A DNA stretch of 64,000 bases from Leisingera daeponensis DSM 23529. GTDB lineage: Bacteria; Pseudomonadota; Alphaproteobacteria; Rhodobacterales; Rhodobacteraceae. A program made the translations under genes and the position numbers. The DNA lies in NCBI RefSeq assembly GCF_000473145.1, contig NZ_KI421500.1, forward strand, positions 2,257,725-2,321,724. Reading direction: 5' to 3'. The notes below the pieces were generated by a model that saw nothing but the letters and a program-made list of their open reading frames with translations, had not been told where the DNA came from and made no database searches. This document shows positions 26,220 through 36,031 of the stretch, one piece after another (position 1 is the stretch's first letter; the number at the start of each line of letters is the position of its first letter).

Positions 26220-27193
26220 GACGCTTCCTTGCGCAGCGGCGCGGGCTCGATCTGCAACGGCTCAGCGGAGGCGCCGCCGCCGGTTTCCTCCGACAGGAAA
26301 TACATCGGGCGCTGCTTGCTCTCCATGTACAGCCGCCCGATGTATTCCCCCATGATCCCCAGCGTCAGCAGCTGAATTCCGGAGAAGAAGGAGATCGCCA
26401 GCAGCATTGACGCCCAGCCGGGCGCGGTGTTGTAGAGGACCAGCGACAGGAATACGTAAACCGCCATCAGGAAGGTCACGTAAAGGCTCAGGAACGCCAG
26501 CCGTGTCGCCATCTTCAGCGGTTTGGTCGAAAAGCCGGTCAGCGCGTCGGTGGCAAAGCGCAGCATCGCCCGGAAGGGGTACTTCGTCTCGCCCGCGACC
26601 CGCGCATCGCGCACATACTCCAGCCCGATCTGTTTGAACCCCGCCCAGGCGAACATGCCGCGGATAAACCGCGCTCGCTCCGGCATCGCCAGAACCGCAT
26701 CCAGCGCCCGGCGGCTGACCAGGCGGAAATCGCCGGTGTCCTTGGGAATGTCCACATCCGACAGCGTGTTCAGGAAACGATAGAACAAAAAGGCGGTGGC
26801 CTTCTTGAACAGCGTTTCCCCCTGCCGTTCGGCCCGGCGCCCGTAAACCACGTCATATCCGCGGTCCATCATCATCATCATATCGGGCAGGATCTCCGGC
26901 GGGTCCTGCAGGTCTGCGTCCAGCATAAAGATCCGCGCGCCGCGCGCAGCCTCCAGCCCCGCGGTCAGCGCCACCTGATGCCCGCGGTTGGCCGACAGCC
27001 GTATGCCCCGCACCACCGGATGCCTGGCATGGGCCGCCTCAATCGCTGCCCAGGTGCCGTCGCTGGAGCCGTCATCCGCCAGGATAATCTCGGCGTCCTG
27101 CGCCCATGGTTCAATGGCCTGCACCAGCCGCTCCACCAGAAGGGGAACCGACTCTTCTTCGTTGTAGCAGGGCACAACAACGGAAAGCTGCAC
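26216..27193 (-). CDS. GtrB-like polyprenyl-phosphate glycosyltransferase (GT2)
   Basis: This GT2 enzyme should put a sugar onto undecaprenyl phosphate on the cytoplasmic face. The core reads LSVVVPCYNEEESVPLLVERL, then the Asp motifs ILADDGSSDGTW and MLDADLQDPPE. Two C-terminal hydrophobic segments (AFLSLYVTFLMAVYVFLSLV and SMLLAISFFSGIQLLTLGIM) match GtrB. I chose GTG 27193 (325 residues) because it has GAGGG upstream and places the first beta strand at the N-terminus. An ATG at 27295 would add 34 residues. First gene of a gtrB-gtrA-methyltransferase-glucosyltransferase operon. Confidence 0.85.
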   Translation of the reverse strand: MQLSVVVPCYNEEESVPLLVERLVQAIEPWAQDAEIILADDGSSDGTWAAIEAAHARHPVVRGIRLSANRGHQVALTAGLEAARGARIFMLDADLQDPPEILPDMMMMMDRGYDVVYGRRAERQGETLFKKATAFLFYRFLNTLSDVDIPKDTGDFRLVSRRALDAVLAMPERARFIRGMFAWAGFKQIGLEYVRDARVAGETKYPFRAMLRFATDALTGFSTKPLKMATRLAFLSLYVTFLMAVYVFLSLVLYNTAPGWASMLLAISFFSGIQLLTLGIMGEYIGRLYMESKQRPMYFLSEETGGGASAEPLQIEPAPLRKEAS

Positions 27194-27395
27194 TTTCTCG
27201 CCCTCAAATCTGTTTGTTAACCGCTCGTTAACCGAGATACTGACCGATCCGGCGCAGGCAGGGCAACGGCGGGACGCTAAGAGCTGAATTTGCAATTAAA
27301 TGGTTAAGGGCCTGTGTGCTTTCGGTAACGCACTGTGGCGAAACCGGGGCAAATGCGGACGAATTGCCGAAAATCCGCCCGCATCACGCCCCGGT

Positions 27396-29381
27396 TTACA
27401 GCACGCCGCGGGGAATCGTTTCCTGCCACTCCCTGGTCAGCACCACATCCCGATCTGCGCCCTCGTAAGCGGTCACCTTGCGCCAAAGATAGAAGTTCTC
27501 CCGGTCGCAGGTCATTTTGTTCCCGGTCTCGATCGCGACCTGCCAGCCGCCGCGCTCAAATTCGAAAGTCCAGTCACTGGCAAAAGCCGCCGTGGCCGGA
27601 TCCTGGGGATGCACTTCATAGTGCATGGTCACATGGCTGCCCGCGCACATGCCGTGATAAGGGTCCACCGCCTTGCCGTAATCGTCAAAGGTATCCAGCA
27701 CCAGCGCGCCGTCCTCCCGTGTCCAGGTTCTGGAAGTGCCGCCAGGCGCGCGCAGCTGCTCGGCCTGCAGCACCGGATACTCCCGCGGCGCGCCGGGGTT
27801 TTGCGGTTCGATCTCCTGTTCCGCCTTGCGTTCCGGCAGGATCAGGGCGCACGCCTCCAGATGCAGCGTCACCTCCGCGGCCTCCGGCGCGGGCCACACA
27901 ACCGGCCAATAGGAGGCCGACAGCGCCAGCCGCAGCACATGCCCCGGTTTCAGGCGGTGCGCACATTCATTCAGCTCAATCTCCGCCTCATAGCGCTGCC
28001 CGGGCACCAGCCTTTCCGGCGTTTCGTACCCGTTGCGGCATGTCAGGTTCAGCGGCCGGAAGGTGATCCGCTGCGACACGCCTTCGGGCGAGACATCGCA
28101 CAACCGCGCCACCAGCTGCGCCACCGGTTTGTCGGCGCTGAACGTCACCTTAAGCCGCGGCCTGCCCAGCAGTTCCAGCGGCTCGGTCAGGGGTGCGGTG
28201 TCGAAACAGGAGGACAGCTTATCATCTTCCGCCTGATCGCCCGCCAGCTCATTGTCAAACCGCATACCCGGGCAGAAATAGCCGGAGGCCTGCCCCACAG
28301 TCGCGGGGTTGCTGACTACGGTGACACCGCTGCCCGGCTGATCCGCCAGCACGCCCTGCCCCAGATGCATCACCCGGTCCCGCACATTCGGCGAGGGCCA
28401 TTCAGCCTCCGCCACCCAGCGGCCCCGGCGCGGCTTGTTCTGCATGGTTGGGTTGAAGTGCTCCTGCATGAAGACGCGATAATCCGGCAAGTCTTCGGCG
28501 CCGGTCTCCTCGCCCTTCAGCCACTTGCCGAACCAGCGCAGCACCTCGCCGTGAAAATCCGCCGGATCCAGCTTGGCGATATGGGCATAGCGGTGCTCCC
28601 ACGGGCCGATCATGGCCTTGGCGGGCACGGTCAGATTGGCCGCCAGCGCCGGCGGCGCATTCACATAGGCATCGGCCCAGCCGGTGATCGCCAGGACCGG
28701 CGCCTGGATCGCCGTCCAGTCCTCGCAAACCGACCCGTGCTTCCAGAAGCCCCCCCGCGTCTGGTGCCGCAGCCACTCCGCAGCCATGAAAGGCATCCCC
28801 TCAATCCGCTTGATCCAGTCCTCGCGCCAATCCGCCCGGTGCTCGGGATCCGCAGGCCGCGACTGATAGGCGAACATCTGGCTGCCCCAGTTTGCGTTGT
28901 CGCTCAGCAGGCAGCCGCCCATGTAATGGATGTCGTCGGCGTAGCGGTCCACGGTCGAGGCCACCGACACCACCGCCTTCAGCGCCTCCGGACGGCGGAA
29001 GGCCAGCTGCAGACCGTTGAATCCGCCCCAGCTGATGCCGATCATGCCAATATTGCCGCCGCACCAATCCTGCGCCGCGATCCAGGCCAGAACCGCCTCG
29101 CCGTCGCTCAGCTCCTGTTCGGAATATTCATCGTCAAACACGCCCTCGCTGTCGCCGGTGCCTGCAATGTCCACCCGGATACTGGCATAGCCTTCGGCGG
29201 CGAAAACCGGGTGCGTGGTTTCATCCCGGGGCGCGGTGCCGTCGCGCTTGCGGTAGGGGAGATACTCCAGGATCGCCGGAAACGGCCCCGCGCCCTCTGG
29301 CATCCAGATCCGCGCCGACAGCCTGCGACCGTCCGGCAGAGGGATCCAAGTGTTCTCAATGATGCGGTAAGCGCCGGGCAT
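27396..29381 (-). CDS. CocE/NonD-family alpha/beta hydrolase
   Basis: This 661-residue protein belongs to the X-Pro dipeptidyl-peptidase/cocaine-esterase-like hydrolases. The nucleophile elbow is GMIGISWGGFNGLQLA (about residue 115). An N-terminal strand set (DGRRLSARIWMPEGAGPFPAILEYLPY) and the oxyanion stretch RVDIAGTGDSEG are typical. The second half matches the C-terminal jelly-roll domain (ITFRPLNLTCRNG and GHVLRLALSASYWPVVWP). There is no signal peptide. It has its own AGGAA site before ATG 29381. The natural ester or amide substrate is unknown. Confidence 0.88.
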   Translation of the reverse strand: MPGAYRIIENTWIPLPDGRRLSARIWMPEGAGPFPAILEYLPYRKRDGTAPRDETTHPVFAAEGYASIRVDIAGTGDSEGVFDDEYSEQELSDGEAVLAWIAAQDWCGGNIGMIGISWGGFNGLQLAFRRPEALKAVVSVASTVDRYADDIHYMGGCLLSDNANWGSQMFAYQSRPADPEHRADWREDWIKRIEGMPFMAAEWLRHQTRGGFWKHGSVCEDWTAIQAPVLAITGWADAYVNAPPALAANLTVPAKAMIGPWEHRYAHIAKLDPADFHGEVLRWFGKWLKGEETGAEDLPDYRVFMQEHFNPTMQNKPRRGRWVAEAEWPSPNVRDRVMHLGQGVLADQPGSGVTVVSNPATVGQASGYFCPGMRFDNELAGDQAEDDKLSSCFDTAPLTEPLELLGRPRLKVTFSADKPVAQLVARLCDVSPEGVSQRITFRPLNLTCRNGYETPERLVPGQRYEAEIELNECAHRLKPGHVLRLALSASYWPVVWPAPEAAEVTLHLEACALILPERKAEQEIEPQNPGAPREYPVLQAEQLRAPGGTSRTWTREDGALVLDTFDDYGKAVDPYHGMCAGSHVTMHYEVHPQDPATAAFASDWTFEFERGGWQVAIETGNKMTCDRENFYLWRKVTAYEGADRDVVLTREWQETIPRGVL

Positions 29382-29620
29382 GGAAATATTCCTGTCGTTG
29401 GTTTGGCATTGGCCACACTCAGCAAATTCTCCAGATCAGCCGCCGAAGGAAAGGGAGCATTTGTGAGCGGATGTAAGCGAACTGACGCGGTTTAGCCCCT
29501 AACCGAGACGGCCAGCCTAGGAACGCCGCTGATTTTTTTCGTTTTCCTGCCCGATCCGGCCGCACCCGCACCGAGCCGCCGGGGCGGAGCCGGATGCCCC
29601 TTCAATTGGCATCGGCACGG

Positions 29621-30724
29621 TTATTCCGGCAGTTTCGGCGCCGACTTTTCCAGCGCCAGTTCCGCGTCCGAGAACTTCCACGGTCCCCGCACCCCCGGCA
29701 CCCCCTCCGGTGCGATCTGCATTTTCCGGTGCTTGACCTGCGGATCCTCGAAAGCCTGCCCTATTGTGTTGATCGGTCCCGCAGGCACCGTCGCCGCCTC
29801 CAGCGCCGCCAGAAGATCCGCTTGCGTCCACCCGGCCAGAACCTGCTCCAGAATCGCTGTCAGCGCCTTGCGGTTGGCGACCCGCATCTGGTTGGTCTGG
29901 AAACGCTCATCGGCCTTGGCCTCCGCCAGCCCCAGCACATCGCACAGCCGCTGGAACTGCCCGTCATTGCCCACCGCCAGAATCACATGGCCGTCCTTCA
30001 CCGCCATCACCTGGTAGGGTGCGATGTTCGGGTGGTCATTGCCCAGCCGCGTGGGGCTGTCGCCGGTCGCCAAATAGTTCATTGCCTGGTTCGCCAGCAG
30101 GGCCGTGGCGCAATCCAGCAGCGACATGTCCAGATGCTGGCCGCGGCCCGTCCGGTGGCGCTGCTCTACCGCTGCCAGAATGCCGATCGTGCCATAAAGC
30201 CCGGTGACGATATCGGTGATCGCAACACCGACCTTCTGCGGCTGCCCGTCCTGCGCGCCGGTGATCGACATCAGCCCCGACATGCCCTGCAGCAGGAAAT
30301 CATACCCCGCCCGTTTGGCATAAGGCCCGTCCTGGCCAAAGCCGGTCACGGAGCAATAGATCAGACGGGGATTGATTTTGCTGAGGCTGTCATAGTCCAG
30401 CCCGTATTTCTTCAGCCCGCCGACCTTGAAGTTCTCGATCAGGATGTCGGCATCCTTGATCAGTTCAAGAACCGCCTGCTTGCCCTCCTCGGTCCGGAAG
30501 TCGGCAGTCACACAGTCCTTGCCGCGGTTGGCGGCATAATAGTAGGCGGCCGACTTGTCGCCATCGCGTTCGATGAAGGGCGGCCCCCATTTGCGGGTAT
30601 CGTCGCCGTCGGGACTTTCCACCTTCACCACTTCGGCACCGAGGTCCGCCAGCGACTGGCCGATCCAGGGCCCGGCCAGGATGCGGGCAAGTTCAACCAC
30701 CTTGAGGCCTGCAAGCGGGGTCAT
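29621..30724 (-). CDS. CaiB/BaiF-family type III CoA-transferase
   Basis: This 367-residue protein moves CoA between carboxylic acids. The N-terminus MTPLAGLKVVELARILAGPWIGQSLADLGAEVVKVE is the family signature, and DDTRKWGPPF, VTADFRTEEG and the RPRLIYCSVTGFGQDGPY-type segment follow; the catalytic Asp should be in LDMSLLDC. ATG 30724 has GGGAGGAG 5 nt upstream, whereas the upstream GTG at 30730 lies inside that site. The gene stands alone, so its acid substrate is unknown. Confidence 0.88.
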   Translation of the reverse strand: MTPLAGLKVVELARILAGPWIGQSLADLGAEVVKVESPDGDDTRKWGPPFIERDGDKSAAYYYAANRGKDCVTADFRTEEGKQAVLELIKDADILIENFKVGGLKKYGLDYDSLSKINPRLIYCSVTGFGQDGPYAKRAGYDFLLQGMSGLMSITGAQDGQPQKVGVAITDIVTGLYGTIGILAAVEQRHRTGRGQHLDMSLLDCATALLANQAMNYLATGDSPTRLGNDHPNIAPYQVMAVKDGHVILAVGNDGQFQRLCDVLGLAEAKADERFQTNQMRVANRKALTAILEQVLAGWTQADLLAALEAATVPAGPINTIGQAFEDPQVKHRKMQIAPEGVPGVRGPWKFSDAELALEKSAPKLPE

Positions 30725-30885
30725 GGGCACTCCTCCCTGTTGGTGCCATCGTCTTTGCCGGTATGCTTAGCCGCTGCGCCGCCTTGCTGCAAGATTTGAT
30801 CAAATCGCAACCCGGCGAAAGCGCCCCGCAAGCTAGGAACCGGAAACCGGCGCGCATTCCGGCCGGAAACCGCATGTTTTCCGAG

Positions 30886-30908
30886 CCGTTTCCCGCGACG
30901 GGAAACGG
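30886..30908. repeat. Perfect 10-bp inverted repeat in zwf upstream region
   Basis: CCGTTTCCCG (30886-30895) and CGGGAAACGG (30899-30908) pair around cga. Partial copies of the half-site (CGGAAACCG, CCGGAAACCG) occur within the preceding 50 bp. A strong hairpin here could act on a transcript or be a clustered operator. There is no T-tract, so a terminator is unlikely. Confidence 0.5.
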
Positions 30909-31011
30909 GTTTCTGCGTGCCGCGGCGCCGGGGTCTCTGTGTGCGTATCATCCAGCTTATCCATCACCTGCTTCAACGGGCAATTTCCCGATGGAATGCT
31001 GCAGGACAATA

Positions 31012-31025
31012 TGTTAGCGATAACT
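31012..31025. promoter_or_regulatory. LacI-type operator upstream of zwf
   Basis: TGTTAGCGATAACT is a near-perfect palindrome centred on CG, the usual form of LacI-family sites. It lies 104 bp upstream of the zwf start. In related alphaproteobacteria a LacI-family protein (CceR) controls Entner-Doudoroff genes, so this is a candidate site for such a regulator; that link rests on general knowledge and position. Confidence 0.6.
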
Positions 31026-31129
31026 CAACTTTAACCGGCCTCGGGCCAGCGGAGGCAATTGAATTGCCCTGCCCCAGGCGGCACAATGGCCCGGCCTTTG
31101 GCCCTCAATGGAACAGCGATGTAAAATCA

Positions 31130-32578
31130 ATGGTTTCCCGCGTCATCCCCGTCCAGCCCTTTGACCTCGTGCTGTTTGGCGCGACCGGCGACCTGGCCCG
31201 CCGCAAAATCCTGCCGGCGCTGTTCCACCGGTTCCAGATCGGCCAGTTCAACACGGAATGCCGGATCATCGGCAGCTCGCGCAGCGAAATGACCGCAGAA
31301 GAATTCCGCAGCCAGACCGCCGGCGCCATCCGCGAATTCGGCCAGGATGTGGAGACCACGGCCGAGGAAATCGCCGGCTTCACCGCGCTTTTGGACTATG
31401 CCGCGGTGGACGCCCGGGGCGAGAGCGGCTGGGATGTGATTCACGGGAAACTGCGCGACGATGCGGTCCGCGCCTTCTACCTGTCGGTGGGGCCGGCCCT
31501 GTTTCCCGACATCGCCCGCCGCCTCAGCGAAACCGGCATCGCGACGCCCGAAAGCCGGATCGTGCTGGAAAAGCCGTTCGGCCATGACCTCGCCTCGGCC
31601 CGGGCGCTGAATGCGGCGCTGCGGGACCACTTCGAGGAACAGCAGATCTACCGGATCGACCATTATCTGGGCAAGGAAACGGTGCAGAACCTGATGGCGC
31701 TGCGGTTTGCCAATTCGCTGTTCGAACCCCTCTGGAACTCCTCTCATATCGACCACGTGCAGATCACCGTGGCCGAAAGCATCGGCATAGAGGGGCGCGA
31801 GGAATATTACGACAAATCCGGTGCCATGCGGGACATGGTGCAGAACCACCTGATGCAGCTTCTGTGCCTGACCGCGATGGAGCCACCCGCCCATTTCGCC
31901 CCCAACGCGGTGCGCGACGAAAAGGTCAAGGTGATCGAAGCGCTGCGCCCGGTGGCGCAAACCAGCATCGCCCGCGGCCAGTACCGCGGCAAGGCCGGGG
32001 ACGGTTACCGCGATCACGCGGGCAACCCCGCCAGCCGCACCGAAAGCTATATTGCGCTGAAGGTGGAGGTGGCGAACTGGCGCTGGGCCGGCACCCCCTT
32101 TTATCTGCGCACCGGCAAGCGCCTGCGAGAGCGGGTGAGCGAGATCGCGGTCTATTTCCGCGACCCGCCGCACAACATCTTCGAAGGCTCCGGCCCGGTG
32201 CATGGCAACGTGCTGGTGATCCGGCTGCAGCCGGATGAGGGCATCACGCTGAAGACCACCATAAAGGACCCCGGCCCCGGCGGCATGCGGCTGACCGGCG
32301 CCAACCTGGACATGACCTTTGCTGACGAGCTGCCGGAATCGGGGCGTCCGCAGGACGCTTACGAGCGGCTGATCATGGATGTGATCCGCGGCAACCAGAC
32401 CCTGTTCATGCGCGGGGACGAGGTCGAGGCCGCCTGGGCCTGGGCCGATCCGATCATAGCCGGGTGGCAAGACACCGGCGAAGCCCCGCAGCCCTATGAC
32501 AGCGGCAGCGCCGGGCCCGATGACTCGCTTTTGCTGATTCACCGCGACGGCCGCCGCTGGCGCAGTATCGGAACCTGA
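31130..32578 (+). CDS. zwf: Glucose-6-phosphate dehydrogenase
   Basis: Zwf oxidises glucose 6-phosphate to 6-phosphogluconolactone with NADP, feeding the Entner-Doudoroff pathway. The 482-residue protein has the coenzyme motif LVLFGATGDLARRKILPAL near the N-terminus and the active-site signature IYRIDHYLGKETVQNLMALRF. Start ATG 31130 gives the normal length; the frame stays open 71 codons upstream into promoter sequence. It is followed 48 nt later by edd. The lactonase gene pgl, often next to zwf, is absent here. Confidence 0.95.
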   Translation: MVSRVIPVQPFDLVLFGATGDLARRKILPALFHRFQIGQFNTECRIIGSSRSEMTAEEFRSQTAGAIREFGQDVETTAEEIAGFTALLDYAAVDARGESGWDVIHGKLRDDAVRAFYLSVGPALFPDIARRLSETGIATPESRIVLEKPFGHDLASARALNAALRDHFEEQQIYRIDHYLGKETVQNLMALRFANSLFEPLWNSSHIDHVQITVAESIGIEGREEYYDKSGAMRDMVQNHLMQLLCLTAMEPPAHFAPNAVRDEKVKVIEALRPVAQTSIARGQYRGKAGDGYRDHAGNPASRTESYIALKVEVANWRWAGTPFYLRTGKRLRERVSEIAVYFRDPPHNIFEGSGPVHGNVLVIRLQPDEGITLKTTIKDPGPGGMRLTGANLDMTFADELPESGRPQDAYERLIMDVIRGNQTLFMRGDEVEAAWAWADPIIAGWQDTGEAPQPYDSGSAGPDDSLLLIHRDGRRWRSIGT

Positions 32579-32626
32579 GACAGCCGCCCTCCCCTTTGCC
32601 CCCGCAGTTTGCTACAAAGGCCCCAC

Positions 32627-34435
32627 ATGACCTTGAATTCCACACTGGCCGCCGTCACCGACCGCATCATCGCCCGCAGCGAAACCACGCGGGCAGCCTA
32701 TCTTGAACGGATGCGCGCGGCCCGCGGCAAGGGGCCTGCGCGCGCGCATCTGTCCTGCTCCGGCCAGGCCCATGCCTATGCCGCCACCGGACCGGACCAG
32801 CAGACACTGGCAGAGGCCTCCAAGGGGCATCTGGGAATTGTCACGGCCTATAACGACATGCTGTCCGCGCATCAGCCGTTTGAGACCTACCCGGCTTTGA
32901 TCCGCGATGCTGTGCGCGAAGCGGGCGGCACCGCGCAGGTGGCGGGCGGGGTGCCCGCGATGTGCGACGGCGTCACCCAGGGCGAGGCCGGGATGGAGCT
33001 TAGCCTGTTTTCCCGCGACACCATCGCCATGGCCACCGGCGTCGCGCTCAGCCATAACGTCTTTGACGCTGCGGTGTTTCTCGGGGTCTGCGACAAGATC
33101 GTGCCGGGGCTGGTGATCGGCGCCCAGGCGTTCGGCCATATTCCAGCGGTGTTCCTGCCCGCAGGACCCATGACCAGCGGCCTGGCCAATGACGAAAAAG
33201 CGCATATCCGCCAGAAATTCGCCGCTGGCGAGATCGGCCGCGAGGAGCTGCTGAAGGCCGAGATGGCCGCCTACCACGGCCCCGGCACCTGCACCTTCTA
33301 CGGCACCGCCAACACCAACCAGATGCTGATGGAGTTCATGGGGCTGCACCTGCCCGGATCGTCCTTCGTGAACCCCGGCACGCCCTTGCGCGAGGCGCTG
33401 ACGGTGGCAGGCGCCATGCGTGCGCTCTCGCTCAGCGCCCTTGGCAACACTTACACCCCGGTCTGCGACGTGCTGGACGAGAAAGCCTATGCCAACGGCA
33501 TAGTCGGGCTGATGGCCACCGGCGGCTCGACCAATCTGCTGATCCACCTGATCGCCATGGCGCGGGCAGGCGGCATCCTTTTGGACTGGCAGGACTTTGC
33601 AGACCTCTCCGACGTGGTGCCGCTTCTGGCCCGGGTCTATCCCAACGGTCTGGCCGACGTGAACCATTTCCACGCGGCTGGCGGGCTGGGCTACATGATC
33701 GGCGAGCTGCTGAAAACCGGCCTCCTGCACCCGGACACCAGAACGGTCGCGGGCGACGGGCTGGAGCATTACACGCAGGAACCTTTTCTGACGGAAGACG
33801 GCCTCACCTTCCGCCCAGGCCCGGGGCAGAGCCTGAACGACGCCGTGCTGCGCCCGGCGGATGCGCCGTTCCAGAAATCCGGCGGACTGAAGCGGCTGAC
33901 CGGCAATCTGGGCACCGCGGTCATCAAGGTCTCGGCGGTGGCGAAGGAGCACCACGTGGTCCAAGCCCCCGCCCGCGTCTTCCACGACCAGGAGGAGGCC
34001 AAGGCCGCCTTCAAGGCGGGCGAGCTGACCGGCGACGTGATCGTGGTGGTGCGCTTTCAGGGCCCCAAGGCAAACGGAATGCCGGAACTGCACAGCCTCA
34101 CCCCTTTCCTCGGCATCATGCAGGGCCGCGGCCAGCAGGTGGCGCTGGTCACGGATGGCCGGATGTCGGGCGCTTCCGGCAAGGTGCCGGCAGCGATCCA
34201 CGTGGTGCCTGAAGCGTTGGACGGCGGGCCGATTTCCCGGATCCAGGACGGCGACCTGCTGCGGCTGGATGCGGCCAAGGGCACACTGGAAGTTCTCACC
34301 GAAGGCGCACTGGAGCGCGAGCCAGCGACCGCCGACCTCAGCGCCCATCAGCACGGCACCGGGCGTGAGCTGTTTTCCCTGTTCCGCCGCTCGGTCGCTT
34401 CGGCCGACGAAGGCGCCAGCGTGTTTGGAGTGTAA
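32627..34435 (+). CDS. edd: Phosphogluconate dehydratase
   Basis: Edd dehydrates 6-phosphogluconate to KDPG. The 602-residue protein matches the E. coli length and carries the IlvD/Edd Fe-S features: [30 protein letters not shown] and [44 protein letters not shown] closes the C-terminal domain. Start ATG 32627 has AAAGG upstream. It is followed directly by eda. Confidence 0.95.
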   Translation: MTLNSTLAAVTDRIIARSETTRAAYLERMRAARGKGPARAHLSCSGQAHAYAATGPDQQTLAEASKGHLGIVTAYNDMLSAHQPFETYPALIRDAVREAGGTAQVAGGVPAMCDGVTQGEAGMELSLFSRDTIAMATGVALSHNVFDAAVFLGVCDKIVPGLVIGAQAFGHIPAVFLPAGPMTSGLANDEKAHIRQKFAAGEIGREELLKAEMAAYHGPGTCTFYGTANTNQMLMEFMGLHLPGSSFVNPGTPLREALTVAGAMRALSLSALGNTYTPVCDVLDEKAYANGIVGLMATGGSTNLLIHLIAMARAGGILLDWQDFADLSDVVPLLARVYPNGLADVNHFHAAGGLGYMIGELLKTGLLHPDTRTVAGDGLEHYTQEPFLTEDGLTFRPGPGQSLNDAVLRPADAPFQKSGGLKRLTGNLGTAVIKVSAVAKEHHVVQAPARVFHDQEEAKAAFKAGELTGDVIVVVRFQGPKANGMPELHSLTPFLGIMQGRGQQVALVTDGRMSGASGKVPAAIHVVPEALDGGPISRIQDGDLLRLDAAKGTLEVLTEGALEREPATADLSAHQHGTGRELFSLFRRSVASADEGASVFGV

Positions 34436-34438
34436 GCC

Positions 34439-35089
34439 ATGCGGATAACCCCACAGGACGCCAGCCTGCGCACCTGCGAGATTTGCGCCATGGCGCCGGT
34501 GATGCCGGTGCTGGTGGTGGACGACACGGCCCACGCCCGCCCCTTGGCCGAGGCGCTGGTTGCCGGCGGCCTGCCCGCGCTGGAAGTCACCCTGCGCACC
34601 GGCGCGGCGCTGGACGTAATCCGGGAGATGGCGCAGGTGAAGGGCGGCGTGGTCGGGGCCGGCACCCTGATCACCCCCAAGGATGCCGAAGCCGCCAAGG
34701 AGGCCGGCGCGCAGTTCGGCGTCTCCCCCGGCGCGACCGATGCCCTGCTCGACGCCTGCGAAGCGATCGGCCTGCCGCTCTTGCCCGGCGCGGCCACCGC
34801 GACCGAGGCGATGCGGCTCTTGGCCCGCGGATACGGAATGCTCAAGTTCTTCCCGGCTGAAGCCTCGGGTGGTGCCCCGGCGCTGAAAGCCATCGGCGCG
34901 CCGCTGCCGCAGATCTCCTTCTGCCCCACCGGCGGCATCAGCCCCGCCAATGCCGGAACCTACCTGAGCCTGCCCAATGTGGTTTGCGCCGGCGGCAGCT
35001 GGGTGGCCCCCGCCGATCTGGTCAAGGCCGGCGACTGGGGCGCCATCGAGGCTCTGGCGCGCGACGCCAGCAGGCTCGGCAAAAGTTAA
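34439..35089 (+). CDS. eda: KHG/KDPG aldolase
   Basis: Eda splits KDPG into pyruvate and glyceraldehyde 3-phosphate. The 216-residue protein shows the active-site Glu in LPALEVTLRTG and the Schiff-base Lys in GMLKFFPAEASGG. GVSPGATDALL and SFCPTGGISPANAGTYL are the phosphate-binding and barrel-closing motifs. It begins 3 nt after edd, so the two are co-transcribed. Confidence 0.95.
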   Translation: MRITPQDASLRTCEICAMAPVMPVLVVDDTAHARPLAEALVAGGLPALEVTLRTGAALDVIREMAQVKGGVVGAGTLITPKDAEAAKEAGAQFGVSPGATDALLDACEAIGLPLLPGAATATEAMRLLARGYGMLKFFPAEASGGAPALKAIGAPLPQISFCPTGGISPANAGTYLSLPNVVCAGGSWVAPADLVKAGDWGAIEALARDASRLGKS

Positions 35090-35101
35090 GCCAGCGCAAA
35101 A

Positions 35102-36031
35102 TCAGTCTGGCACTTCCGCGCGCCACGGCGGGTTTGCGCCGGCGCGCGAAACCGACACCGCCGCCGCCCTCACGGCAAAGTGCAGGCAGGCCTTCAGGTC
35201 CGGTTCGGCAATTTCCCCGGATGCCGCCGCCTTCAGCACCCCCCGCTCCTGCGCCATCGCGAGAAAGCCCGCGTTGAAGGTGTCACCCGCCCCGACCGTG
35301 TCAGCAACAGTGACAGGCACCGCCGCGGCGGTCACAACCTGACCGTCCGGCAGATAGGCCTCGGCCCCTTCCCGGCCGCGGGTCAGCAGTATCAGTTTCG
35401 GCCCGGCAGCAAACAGGCCGCGCAGTTTGGTGGGCGTATCCCCGCGGGGACACAGCCAGGAAAGGTCCTCCTCGGAGACCTTCACGATATCCGCAAGCGC
35501 CACCATTTTCCCCAGCCGCGCGCGGTAGGCGGCCTCATCGCGTGAAAACCCGGCCCGCACGTTCGGATCCAGCATCACAGGCCGGCGGCCAGCCTCGCGC
35601 TGCGCCAGCGCCAGATAGGCGTCTGCCGCGGGCGGGTTGCACAGGCTGATACCGCCGAGCAGCAGCGCAGCCACGCTGTCCGGCAAGTCCGGCAGCGCCT
35701 GCGGGGTGAGCGACGAGCCGGCGGAACCGGTGTCAAAGAAACTGTAACTGGCGTCCCCGCCCGTCAGGTGGACAAAGGCCAGGGTGCAAGGCCTGGGGCT
35801 GACGACCGCCAGCGAGGTATCCACACCAGCCTCCGCCAGCGCTTGCGTCAGCTGCTGCCCGAACACGTCTGAGGACAGCCCGGTTAACAGCCCTGCCTGC
35901 ACGCCAAGGCGGCCAAGCGCCAGCGCGGTATTGAATGACGCGCCGCCGCCATGCGGGACAAATGCCGCCTGCCCCGCAGCGGTTTCGCCTGGGATCATGT
36001 CGATCAGCGCTTCGCCGCAGCAGAGGATCAT
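35102..36031 (-). CDS. PfkB-family sugar kinase, probably fructokinase
   Basis: This 309-residue protein is a ribokinase/PfkB-fold kinase. The N-terminus MILCCGEALIDMIPG and GGASFNTALALGRLG are typical, and the ATP/catalytic signature DTVGAGDTFNAGFLAMAQ contains the base Asp. It is convergent with eda across 12 bp. Its position next to zwf-edd-eda suggests it phosphorylates fructose or a related hexose entering the pathway. The start ATG 36031 overlaps the upstream 56-codon frame by 4 nt. Confidence 0.88.
   Translation of the reverse strand: MILCCGEALIDMIPGETAAGQAAFVPHGGGASFNTALALGRLGVQAGLLTGLSSDVFGQQLTQALAEAGVDTSLAVVSPRPCTLAFVHLTGGDASYSFFDTGSAGSSLTPQALPDLPDSVAALLLGGISLCNPPAADAYLALAQREAGRRPVMLDPNVRAGFSRDEAAYRARLGKMVALADIVKVSEEDLSWLCPRGDTPTKLRGLFAAGPKLILLTRGREGAEAYLPDGQVVTAAAVPVTVADTVGAGDTFNAGFLAMAQERGVLKAAASGEIAEPDLKACLHFAVRAAAVSVSRAGANPPWRAEVPD

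Larger units (their letters stand above)
30725..31129. other. Divergent region upstream of zwf
   Basis: These 405 bases separate the CoA-transferase gene (minus) and zwf (plus). They contain a strong GGAAACGG-type palindrome at 30886-30908 with related GGAAAC repeats just upstream, and a LacI-type operator at 31012-31025. The zwf frame is open through part of the region, but I see no coding character there. Confidence 0.55.

Noticed and set aside
23584..27193. Prophage-borne serotype conversion locus
   Set aside because: No integrase, phage structural genes or attachment repeats flank the cluster; it lies between nadC and a hydrolase gene.
27300..29495. 731-codon plus-strand frame opposite the CocE-type hydrolase
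   Set aside because: No recognisable motifs and Arg/His/Gln-rich composition; the minus strand carries an intact hydrolase with catalytic motifs.
32612..34534. 640-codon minus-strand frame opposite edd
   Set aside because: Antisense shadow of edd with no domain features.
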